Positions 50,301-55,900 of a DNA stretch of 64,000 nucleotides are shown piece by piece (positions within the stretch are counted from its first letter, which is position 1; every line of letters begins with the position of its first letter). This DNA comes from Cynocephalus volans (lineage: Eukaryota; Chordata; Mammalia; Dermoptera; Cynocephalidae), in contig NC_084469.1 in assembly GCF_027409185.1 (NCBI RefSeq), positions 33,098,293-33,162,292 on the forward strand, given 5' to 3'. Position numbers and translations under genes: made by a program. The notes below the pieces were generated by a model, which saw only the letters and a list, made by a program, of their open reading frames with translations, had not been told where the DNA came from and did no database searches.

Positions 50301-52254
50301 GTACTGTTTACCCTATGTACAATGGTACTTCAAAAAGTTTGTAGAAAAACTTAATTAAAGGATAATACTTCCATGAACTTTATGAAGACCCCTAGTATAA
50401 TCACCCTAAGCCAAAATCCTTTTACACAAGACTGTTCTGAATATAATGAATGAGACTTCTACTAATTGCTACTGACGTCTGTAAGTCTGTTGCTTTTAGT
50501 TGCTGTTGCTGATTCTAATCAAATTGTTTTTTCTCTTGTCAGTGGTTCTTTCCTTCTTTTCCCTGTACTCAACCTCCACATTCTTTCTACTTGATTTTGA
50601 CAGTCTAACTTAAACCAAACAGTGGTTACCTTTCTTCTGCTGCGTATACAATTCAATCACAGTTCATTTGTAATAATCACAGTTTTTAGGTTTTTGGTGT
50701 TGTTTTTAAAGTCACTACTCATGCTTTTTTTTAACATTCAAAGTTACAACTCATGATAAGCTGCTTTCTTTCCAATCTCGGATTTTTTGAGATTCTGGAA
50801 GATTGAGGGTTATTCAATCACCAATATTTACTGAGAGCTTATTGTTCCAGGCATTCTGTCAAGTGCTGGACATACAAAAATGGGTAAGGCAGACACAGCC
50901 CCTGCCTTGGTCCTTACAGCTTTGAAAAGAGACAGAGTAAATAAATAATTATAAATAATTAAATTAGACTGTGCCAAATGCTGTGTAGCAAGGTTTGCTG
51001 CTATTAGAATACTGTGTGCTAAACAAATGATTATTCTTAACTGAAATTTTACAGTAAGTACATTGTAAACTCTTGACTTCTTTTTCAAAACTGCAAAAGC
51101 ACTGCTAGCATCTTGTTAAAATCCTATCACTTGTCGCCAACAAGGATTGAAAAGTGGCATACGACAGATGTCATACGTTAGCACGGGTGCCAAGTTTTTT
51201 TTTTTTTTTTTTTTTCAGTTCTTAAAAGAAGAGAATTAATTTATCACAAATAAACATTTCCATAAAACAATGTTTGATCACAGCAAGTCCGGAATACCTA
51301 CTTTCTGATCAAACCCACTTTCACATGCTACTGGCTTATCAAAAGCAAACAAAAATCCCTTCCAACTTGGGGATGGCCTAGTTTTCTAAAAGGGGTTTTC
51401 CTCCTCCATGTTAGGCAAGAATCTTGGCGCTTTCAAATCTATCTGGCTTGATGTTCACAGCAACCCCAAGAGAAAGTTATCATTATCCCTATTACCTTAC
51501 TAGTGTCACGTCATTACATAGGGTTCTCTTGACCTACATTAGTAGATAGAAAACTAATAGTTCTAATAACAGACAGAGGACATAGTTCTCTATCTCCTTA
51601 CCCTGCTCTGTTTTTCTTCAGAGCACTTAACCATCACTGGTATTTTACTGATTATTCCATGGCCTTTCCCTTTTCCCCAGACCTCCAGAACTTACGCCGC
51701 TGGAGTGTAACAGTGTCTAGCAGTGTCAGTGTCCAAGGAACGAAATAAGGAAACAGGGGCCTCAAAAGGTGATGTGGCCATGCTGGAGGGAAGTAAGATG
51801 GAAGAAGGACTTTTCCGAGCGAAGGGGGACGTCTGCTTAAGGTTGAGTAACAACACACCTACCAGAAGATGAAAAACAGCCAAGATGGGAAGAGTGCAGA
51901 TAAACTAGTTCAGATCCCGACTGAGGGTCACTTCCAAGATCGGCCTGGCCATACCTGGTACTGGGAGAGAGAGGGCTCCTCACCGCCGCCGCTGAGGCCC
52001 CGGAGGCGAACGACTAAGAAGGAGCTGCCTTCTCTGTCCCACAGGAAGAGCTCTCCGCCGAGGCCGAAGAGCAGGTTTCTTGTCAGCAACGGTGGTGGCA
52101 GCGGCGCCGACGAAGGCAATGATGAAGCCAGTTTCTCCGGTTCGGCTGGACTCTGGTTTTTCAGTCCCTCCCGGAGCCGTAAGAACACGACGTGGTTAGG
52201 AAGCCAAGTCTGCCACAGCTCACCGTCGCCCGCAGGACCTTCGGCAGCCGCCAT
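21524..52254 (-). CDS. NUP88: Nucleoporin NUP88, complete 17-exon coding sequence
   Basis: NUP88 sits on the cytoplasmic face of the nuclear pore, with NUP214 and NUP62, and supports CRM1-dependent export. Coding exons in transcript order: 52254-51955, 49299-49130, 48398-48273, 45241-45155, 41822-41646, 38322-38136, 37674-37527, 34327-34229, 28373-28283, 25740-25639, 23790-23632, 23345-23220, 23112-23047, 22907-22827, 22510-22384, 22225-22107, 21587-21524. They sum to 2229 nt, or 742 aa plus TGA, against 741 aa in human (from memory). Phases match at every junction and all introns are GT-AG. The N-terminal two thirds correspond to the beta-propeller. Residues from about 585 on are Glu/Lys-rich coiled coil. 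ATG at 52254 has Kozak context caagATGg. One notable change is Arg at about 493 where human has Trp. The gene is intact and divergently paired with RPAIN. Confidence 0.97.
21800..21852 (-). mobile_element. t-SINE fragment
   Basis: 'ttggcagctggctggtatg' and 'agaatccaaacccaactgg' only. The rest is lost. NUP88 last intron. Confidence 0.6.
22107..22225 (-). CDS. NUP88: NUP88 coding exon 16
   Basis: Encodes [20 protein letters not shown] and on to CIQSILKE plus two bases. Acceptor CTTAAG, donor GTAAGT. Confidence 0.95.
22384..22510 (-). CDS. NUP88: NUP88 coding exon 15
   Basis: Encodes [20 protein letters not shown] and on to LGNAIKQ. Acceptor CTGAAG, donor GTAGGA. Coiled coil. Confidence 0.95.
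22827..22907 (-). CDS. NUP88: NUP88 coding exon 14
   Basis: Encodes [20 protein letters not shown] and on to QEDIMN, with split Arg codons at both ends. Acceptor CATTAG, donor GTCTGT (a weak donor). Coiled coil. Confidence 0.94.
23047..23112 (-). CDS. NUP88: NUP88 coding exon 13
   Basis: Encodes [20 protein letters not shown] plus E and two bases. Acceptor TTGAAG, donor GTGAGT. Coiled coil. Confidence 0.94.
23220..23345 (-). CDS. NUP88: NUP88 coding exon 12
   Basis: Encodes [20 protein letters not shown] and on to KEEIQR, with split codons at both ends. Acceptor TTTAAG, donor GTATGA. Start of the C-terminal helical region. Confidence 0.95.
23632..23790 (-). CDS. NUP88: NUP88 coding exon 11
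   Basis: Encodes [20 protein letters not shown] and on to SVANPTFL plus two bases. Acceptor TTTGCAG, donor GTACAG. It links the propeller to the coiled coil. Confidence 0.95.
24558..24656 (-). mobile_element. t-SINE monomer
   Basis: Antisense with 'gcagctggccagtaagggg', 'atctgaacccttgaccttgg', 'tgttatcagcaccatgctc' and 'aagccactggccagccc'. NUP88 intron, in the gene's sense orientation. Confidence 0.85.
25140..25330 (+). repeat. MIR
   Basis: Sense MIR order: 'tttgagtcagtcagacc', 'cacttgttacctgtgac', 'ctcttctgtaaaatgagg' and 'acagggctgctttgatg'. Confidence 0.65.
25639..25740 (-). CDS. NUP88: NUP88 coding exon 10
   Basis: Encodes [20 protein letters not shown] and on to ECLIRPL plus two bases. 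Acceptor TTCCAG, donor GTACGT. The Arg in LIRPL replaces the Trp I recall from human (AGG against TGG). Confidence 0.95.
26181..26424 (+). mobile_element. Tigger-type DNA transposon (MER8-like)
   Basis: Begins 'cagttgacccttgaacac' and 'gtttgaactgcgtggatcc', and ends 'ctgatataccaagggatg'. Non-coding. Confidence 0.65.
26890..27170 (-). mobile_element. Old L1 3' fragment
   Basis: 'gaattagaacactgaaac', 'agtaatcactattctgactt' and 'tgatataaatggaattttat' in L1 order. Flanked by L2-like text (about 26500-26820 and 27230-27740). Confidence 0.5.
27230..27740 (+). repeat. LINE2 ORF2 fragment
   Basis: 'tctcttggaaacactcttc', 'cagccctgagcatccaaacc' and 'agccaactgcctactgggc' follow L2 ORF2. Old and broken. 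An adjacent stretch, 27740-28100, looks like L2 in antisense. Confidence 0.5.
28283..28373 (-). CDS. NUP88: NUP88 coding exon 9
   Basis: Encodes (D)[19 protein letters not shown] and on to TKPLPC plus two bases. Acceptor TTGTAG, donor GTAAGG. Confidence 0.95.
28704..28870 (+). mobile_element. t-SINE dimer
   Basis: 'gggccggcccgtggttcact', 'ggttcggatcccatatagg', 'gatgtccggttcgctcactg' and 'ccccttactggtcatc' plus A11. It sits in the L1 3' UTR and interrupts 'gtacaattca', which recurs after the tail. Confidence 0.9.
30018..30432 (+). mobile_element. Solo LTR, MaLR/ERVL-like, inserted in L1
   Basis: Starts 'tgtagtggattgaattatg' and ends 'aaaaatggactaatata'. The 5-bp duplication GGGTC is at 30013-30017 and 30433-30437, and the L1 reads through when the LTR is skipped. 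A poly(A)-type region 'gtaagcaataacttttattt' lies near the 3' end. Confidence 0.82.
31320..32951 (+). mobile_element. MaLR provirus remnant: internal region plus MLT1-like 3' LTR
   Basis: 32475-32951 is an MLT1-type LTR ('ggcagaataatggactc', 'tcctggattatctgggtgg', 'ttttaagccactaagtt'). 31320-32474 looks like the matching internal region, ending 'gggatgaggtgaatgtattt'. No 5' LTR was found and no retroviral ORF is intact. A t-SINE is inserted at 31645. Confidence 0.65.
31645..31748 (+). mobile_element. t-SINE monomer
   Basis: 'gtgggctggcctgtttgttg', 'ggatggtgctgataacac', 'cagggtttgattcttgtacc' and 'ccaaccaggtgcc' plus A16. Inserted in the MaLR internal region. Confidence 0.8.
33073..33175 (-). 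mobile_element. Decayed t-SINE pieces
   Basis: 33073-33107 has 'ttggtggctgtctggccagc', with the middle of the SINE missing. 33153-33175 has 'tggctgaccagtaaggggat'. Both interrupt L1 text. Confidence 0.45.
33610..33777 (+). mobile_element. t-SINE dimer with 13-bp target duplication
   Basis: 'gggccagcccgtggctcact', 'ggttcggatcccatatagg', 'gatggccggttgctcactgg' and 'ccccttaccagtcatc' plus an A tail. AATTGGTATTAAT is repeated exactly at 33597-33609 and 33778-33790. Confidence 0.93.
34229..34327 (-). CDS. NUP88: NUP88 coding exon 8
   Basis: Encodes (D)[19 protein letters not shown] and on to HKFLGS plus one base. Acceptor TTTTAG, donor GTGAGT. The repeat-packed intron of nearly 5.9 kb follows it. 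Confidence 0.96.
34470..34552 (-). mobile_element. t-SINE fragment with (TTTA)n tail
   Basis: (TTTA) repeats at about 34480-34506, then 'ttggcagctggccggtat' and 'atcctgtaccttggtgtt'. Truncated. Confidence 0.65.
34593..34839 (+). mobile_element. t-SINE dimer, GC-rich type, with extra 3' sequence
   Basis: 'gggccggccccgtggtgcac', 'cgctgcgggttcggatcctg', 'atggccggtgcgctcactgg' and 'ccccttaccggtcacaaaa', then an (AAAT)n tail. About 24 bp of other sequence (CAAGCTGGTGGGGATG core) and a second A20 run follow before the duplication. AAGAATGGTAGGTCTG flanks it at 34577-34592 and 34840-34855. Confidence 0.9.
35390..35740 (+). mobile_element. Tigger-type non-autonomous DNA transposon
   Basis: 'caggtgctcctcgacttat' and 'gataagtcccaataagac' at the start. 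'ggtttctactaaatgtgta' and 'gtgagtcaaaccatcgtg' at the end. The left end and the interior fit a Tigger MITE, the right end is worn. Confidence 0.65.
35745..37526 (-). other. NUP88: NUP88 intron, mostly unassigned
   Basis: AT-rich intron sequence. Only a MIR 3' part at 36860-37015 is recognised. No exon or RNA gene seen. Confidence 0.5.
36860..37015 (+). repeat. MIR 3' part
   Basis: 'tcagatgaggaaactgaag', 'accagagaggttgagtaaac' and 'ccagactcctagttacaaac' in MIR order. Confidence 0.65.
37527..37674 (-). CDS. NUP88: NUP88 coding exon 7
   Basis: Encodes [20 protein letters not shown] and on to CPIKLHR plus one base. Acceptor TTTACAG, donor GTAAAG. Confidence 0.96.
37879..37984 (-). mobile_element. 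t-SINE monomer
   Basis: T-run, 'ggtggctggctggctggc', 'agagatctgaacccttgacc', 'ttatcagcaccatgctctac' and 'gagctgtccagccc'. TCAATT occurs on both sides. Confidence 0.85.
38136..38322 (-). CDS. NUP88: NUP88 coding exon 6
   Basis: Encodes [20 protein letters not shown] and on to the acidic EGEEEDDQT. Acceptor TTTAG, donor GTAAGT. It ends in phase 0. Confidence 0.96.
38491..38705 (+). mobile_element. MER20-like hAT element
   Basis: 'ggtggttctcaaccagagat', 'ggggacactggcaatgtttg', 'actggcatctagggggtaa' and 'ccaaaatgtcaacagggc'. Full length or nearly so. Confidence 0.8.
38870..41330. repeat. Patchwork of ancient LINE2 copies
   Basis: 38870-39060 and 40380-41330 read as L2 in sense ('tgtcctccagggttctgttg', 'ctgatggctcccaaat', 'cagaaaccatcactagttt'). 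39100-40000 reads as L2 in antisense ('gaacagcttatgtaaagtcc', 'attaatctggtagcagtgag'). Diverged. It fills the NUP88 intron between exons 5 and 6. Confidence 0.5.
41646..41822 (-). CDS. NUP88: NUP88 coding exon 5
   Basis: Encodes [20 protein letters not shown] and on to TYVSLLH, with split codons at both ends. Acceptor TTCCAG, donor GTAAGT. Confidence 0.96.
42146..42680 (-). repeat. LINE2 3' end in antisense
   Basis: 'cacaaatatttactaagcac', 'gtgccaggtactgttctagg', 'ctgtaggccatgggaaag' and 'cactttggctgctgtattg' in L2 antisense order. Confidence 0.55.
43085..43480 (+). repeat. MIR split by a t-SINE
   Basis: 'actctgtgctaagcaccatg', 'gcatgacctcatttattc', then after the SINE 'cacagctggcaagtggtag' and 'gctcttaaccactggatt'. 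Continuous when the insertion is skipped. Confidence 0.7.
43266..43383 (+). mobile_element. t-SINE monomer with 14-bp target duplication
   Basis: 'ggctggccagatagctcagt', 'gagcatggtgctgataacac' and 'tagatccctgtaccggccag', then C9 and an A-rich tail. AAAAACCTGCCCAG occurs exactly at 43252-43265 and 43384-43397. The best tRNA-Ile-like copy in the window. Confidence 0.93.
44490..44939 (+). mobile_element. Solo LTR, MaLR/ERVL-like
   Basis: Same family as 30018: 'tgtagtggattgaattatg' to 'gaaactgacaaataca', with 5-bp duplication CAGAT at 44485-44489 and 44940-44944. 'gtaagcaataaattttgtt' carries an AATAAA. Confidence 0.85.
45155..45241 (-). CDS. NUP88: NUP88 coding exon 4
   Basis: Encodes [20 protein letters not shown] and on to ESLILNK plus two bases. 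Acceptor GCTAG, donor GTAAGT. Confidence 0.95.
45242..48272 (-). other. NUP88: NUP88 intron 3
   Basis: Apart from a short CA run (about 46976-46989) and a t-SINE dimer (47352-47535), I recognise nothing in these 3 kb. Confidence 0.5.
47352..47535 (-). mobile_element. t-SINE dimer
   Basis: Long T-run, 'gatgaccagcaaggggatc', 'ttgtcagcaccacgctctcc', 'ccatccctatatagggatcc' and 'gagccacgggctggcc'. Both arms present. Confidence 0.88.
48273..48398 (-). CDS. NUP88: NUP88 coding exon 3
   Basis: Encodes [20 protein letters not shown] and on to LLTSDNVI, with split codons at both ends. Acceptor TTTTAG, donor GTAAAT. Confidence 0.95.
49130..49299 (-). CDS. NUP88: NUP88 coding exon 2
   Basis: Encodes [20 protein letters not shown] and on to GGKSTVNC plus two bases. 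Acceptor TTTCCAG, donor GTAAGT. Beta-propeller. Confidence 0.96.
49560..50010 (+). repeat. LINE2 3' fragment
   Basis: 'tctgtgtctttgcacattg', 'gaactttctctccaagaaa' and 'attgctgactctcaataga' in L2 sense order. Confidence 0.5.
50319..50398. mobile_element. 80-bp mariner-like MITE
   Basis: 'ggtacttcaaaaagtttgt' at the left is an imperfect inverted copy of 'catgaactttatgaagacc' at the right. Short and non-coding. Family inferred from the TIR style. Confidence 0.55.
51955..52254 (-). CDS. NUP88: NUP88 coding exon 1 (residues 1-100)
   Basis: Starts [20 protein letters not shown] and ends SLSQYQ, with donor GTATGG. It holds a Pro/Ser-rich insert ([14 protein letters not shown]) and then the first propeller strands ([14 protein letters not shown]). 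Phase is 0 at the end. Confidence 0.96.
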
Positions 52255-52259
52255 CTTGG
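52247..52259 (-). promoter_or_regulatory. YY1-type motif over the NUP88 start codon
   Basis: The minus strand reads CCAAGATGGCGGC, a match to the YY1 consensus (AAGATGGCGGC) that includes the NUP88 initiator ATG. Such downstream YY1 sites are common in housekeeping genes. Binding is inferred. Confidence 0.5.
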
Positions 52260-52854
52260 GCCGACTGCTTCCCTCACTTCAGTTGCTCAGCCCCGCCGCT
52301 GAGAACAGCCAATCCGCGGCCAGTCGTCCACTGCTTTAGCCAATTATCGAGCAGGCGGCCCGGAAGCACGAGGCTGCGCCAGGGGCGGAGTGAAGGGGAG
52401 GCCAGCCCATCAGGCAGAGGCATTGCCAGGGGACTGCCAATTGCCAGTCTAGCATTTATTCTGAAGCTGAAAAGGGCGGGACGAGAAGGTCAACAGAACA
52501 GTGACTGTTTAGAGAAAGCTTTGGTGCTGTTGTAAGGCAAGTACCAAAGACTGAGACCCGTGTATCTAATTGCCTGTTGGACATCACCCTCTTGGTAAAC
52601 CCAAGAATCCAGAACTTTCCTTCAAGATTTATCTACCTCAATCCAGGTTAGGTTGACCTCACACGTGTCACTACTTCAGCCACTCTTTTTTGGGGTTGCC
52701 CAAATCTGCCTCCGTGTGGGGCCGGCCGATAAGACAACACTTCCAACAATCCTTTGCGACCTAAGCGCGATTGACGCTTAGAAACTACCACTCCCAGAGT
52801 TCCGCGCGCGGCCCTAAGGGCGGGGCTTTTATCGGCGAAGTCCACCAAGAGGAG
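52255..52854. promoter_or_regulatory. Head-to-head bidirectional promoter of NUP88 and RPAIN
   Basis: The two ATGs are 600 bp apart and face away from each other. The interval and the flanking first exons are GC-rich with frequent CpG and no TATA box. Visible elements are CCAAT at 52309-52313 and 52340-52344, an ETS core CCGGAAG at 52360-52366, a ZNF143/Staf-like site from 52784, and a GC box GGGCGGGGC at 52818-52826. No repeat was recognised in it. Transcription start sites are not visible. Confidence 0.75.
52784..52806 (+). promoter_or_regulatory. ZNF143 (Staf/SBS)-like site
   Basis: ACTACCACTCCCAGAGTTCC resembles the SBS consensus ACTACAATTCCCAGAATGCC. It sits about 50-70 bp before the RPAIN ATG. 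A second, weaker half-match (TTCCAACAATCCTTTGCG) begins near 52741. Binding is inferred from motif similarity. Confidence 0.45.
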
Positions 52855-52935
52855 ATGGCTGAGCCGTCAGGATCTCGGCACCACTCGCGGTACAAACTCG
52901 TGGGCTCGCCTCCTTGGAAAGAGGCTTTCAGGCAG
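52855..52935 (+). CDS. RPAIN: RPAIN coding exon 1 (residues 1-27)
   Basis: Encodes [20 protein letters not shown] and on to WKEAFRQ. Donor GTTAGT. The [16 protein letters not shown] core is the conserved RPA-interact N motif. Confidence 0.95.
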
Positions 52936-55900
52936 GTTAGTGTGGGTCTTGGGCCGTGATGGCTGCCCCAGCCCACCCCGGGGACCGTTGTCCTCCGTGC
53001 CCTCGGCTCAGCCCTGCTCTGTGAGGCAGGAGCCAGGAGCGGCTGGCCGGTGGAGGCGTACCTCGAACCAGGGCTCCCTGTCTGTAGGTCTGGGTCTTGC
53101 CACTGCCCCGCCGCCTCCCGGAGTGTTTGGTTTCCTGGGTGTGGGATTAGAACGGGTCAGCTCATTCCCAGGAAGCCTTGTTTTTGGATTCGTGTTTGTT
53201 TCAAATTTGAAGTGTGGTCATGAGCGCACCTTCTGCATCTCTACCTACTGTTGTTGGGCAGGTGGGCACCGAGGGACGCACTTTGTGTACGTACGTCATG
53301 TGAGGTAGAAGCGATTTCTGTTCTAGGCAGGAGTAAACTGAGGCTCAGTCACTAAGTCTTAGTAAAGTTATGTCCCACCTCAGTTCTGGCCTCTTCTGAA
53401 CTCAACACGGTTTCTAGTAAGAAACATTGCCTATCTCTTCGGGAATCTCTAAATCTAAAGTAGTGGATATATCCCAGGAGAATAATCTGAGGGAGATAAT
53501 TCTTTGTTGTGGAGGGTTGCTCTGTACATTGTAGAGTGTTTAGCAGCTCCCTTGGCCTCCACCCACTAGATGCCAGCAGTCCTACAAATAGAAGCGTGAA
53601 AACCAAAAATGTCTTCAGGCATTGCCAAATGTCCCCTAGGGGACAAAATCATCCTAAGCTGAGAAACACGTTGTACAGAAAGGCCATTTCCACAGTTATA
53701 TCTAAAGTAGCAAGAATTTGGAAGCAATCTAAAGGTTCTGTAATAGGACAGTGAATGCTGTGATATTATGCACACAACCATTAAGGAAGTCGGCACTGAA
53801 GACAGAATATGAAATATGGCCATCTGGAAATACATGAACGAAGCATTGTAATTTTACTTATCTACGTGTGGATAGGGAATGGAAGGGAATATGCAAAAAT
53901 AACAGTAGTTAGGATTATAGTTGAAATTTTGTGTCTGTAACTATCCTTTAATGTTTTACCGACTAATTTAAGAGTTGATTTTTTTTTCATGGAACCACTC
54001 TTCTCCCCTCCCTACCCCCGTCTTGCTCCTTTTTTCAAGGGATGCCTGGAGAGAATGAGAAACAGCCGGGACAGGCTCCTGACCAAGTACCGCCAGGCTG
54101 TAGGCAATATGCCAGGGAAAGCTCAGAAGACCTTTCTAGTGCAGGAGGTGATGGAAGAGGAGTGGAATGCTTTGCAAGCAGAGGAGAACTGTCCAGAGGC
54201 CTTGGTTCAGGTCAGGCTGGGATATCAGTTTTCAGAGAGAGGGCTACACCGTCAAGAACTCCTAGTGTCCTCTTTGTACCTGTTTACCCAAGTCCTTTAA
54301 ACTTACCTGCCCTCCCAACCCCCAATTAGAATTCTAACTGCCTTTAACCTAGGCTCTTCTGCCTTTAATGTTAGACTCTTCTAGATGAATTGTTTCTAAA
54401 TACAGACTGTAAACCTGCTGCATCATTGCAACATAACCACTTATGAAACTAAAAGAAATTCCATTTCTTGCCTCCACCCTTGGAAATTTTGATTCAGTAG
54501 GCATGGGCTAGGAATCTCTCTCTCTTTTCTTTTTTTGTCTTTGAATCTCTCTTTTAAAAAAGGTCTTCAGGAACTTTCCAATTCTAATCTCAGCCAGAAT
54601 TGGAAGTTGGATATGGATAAGAAACTATTTACAGTGTATCAGGAAGAACACTGGATTGAAAATCATGTTATCAGCATTGTGAGGACTATGTAAGAAAACA
54701 TGTGGGAAAAACTGCTTTGAAACCATCAAGGCACTATATTAAAATGATGCATTATTCAGTGGCTTCTATTTGTCCTATAGTATGCCAAATGTTTGCCTTA
54801 CATCACCACAATTAATGCTCACAATAACCCCCTCAGGTAGGCTTTATTCCCACTTTACAGAGGCCAAAACAGGTTTATAGAGAATAGGAACTGTATTAGT
54901 CCGTTTCTGTGGCTTATAACAAAATAACTTGCAATTGGATAGGTTATAAGAAAATGAAATTTATTGCTTACAATTTCTGAGGCTCGGAAGTCCAAAGTCC
55001 AGGGAACATTTCTGCTGAGGTGACCCTACAGCAATGCAGGGTGTCACATGCTGAGAATGGCAGAGCAGAGAGAGAGATTGTCACATGCTGTCTTTTTAAA
55101 GCCCTCAGAACTACACCCCTGACCGCCATTATTAATCCATTCACTACAGCATGGTCCTCAGAATCTAATCACCTCTTTAAGGCCCCACCTTTCAATTCCC
55201 AGAATAGGATTTCCCACCCTCTTTACACTGTCACAGAGGGGACTAAGTTTTGAGAGGATATCAGTTCAAAGCAGGAACTTTCCCGTGGTGACATAGCCTT
55301 GGAAGAATATGCACTTAACTCCTACCCTATACTCTCTCCCCCACATTTGTTGCTTTTATTTTGTCACTGGGTAGTTTGATCATGTATTGATGACTTCTTG
55401 GCATGACCACACTACTCCATTGTCAGCATATTCTGCAGGAGGACTGGATGGATTTTGTTATGTAAATCTTGATTCTTCAAGCCATTCTCCAAGTACGAAT
55501 CGCTGTGGGGCTTGGTGGCTGATTAATACTTCAAACTTCTGATGAGTCTACTTTCTCTTGCAGTTGGAGGAGCAGGTGAATCTGGCTGTGCTGGAGGAAA
55601 TCCAACAGGAGCTGATTGACCAAGGTAACACCTGGGAGTAGTTCGTTCTAACCATACAAGTACTTAGCTACTCTAATGCTGACCTTTCCTAGGATCGGCA
55701 CTAGTTCCTTTTTTTTTTTTTTTTTTTTTGCGGCTGGCCAGTATGGGGATCTGAACCTGTGACCTTGGTATTACGAGGCTGCTCTCTAACCAACTGACAG
55801 AATTAGTTCTTAACTCCCCCTTCTCTACCTCCATCTTCAGCCAAGTGTCCAGAAGTCTCTGCTGTCTTCCCAGTAATAAGGGTCTCTAGGGTGCTAGGCT

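Larger units (their letters stand above)
49300..51954 (-). other. NUP88: NUP88 intron 1
   Basis: Holds an L2 3' fragment (about 49560-50010), a small mariner-like palindrome (50319-50398) and antisense L2-like text (50800-50960), plus a T-run near 51196. The rest is unassigned. Confidence 0.5.

Noticed and set aside
51869-52339. 156-codon plus-strand ORF across the NUP88 first exon
   Set aside because: It is the antisense shadow of a GC-rich coding exon. The protein is low-complexity Ser/Pro/Arg with no recognised domain.
54042-54329. 95-codon ORF overlapping RPAIN exon 2 in another frame
   Set aside because: It runs through the splice donor into intron and overlaps a strongly conserved exon in the correct frame.
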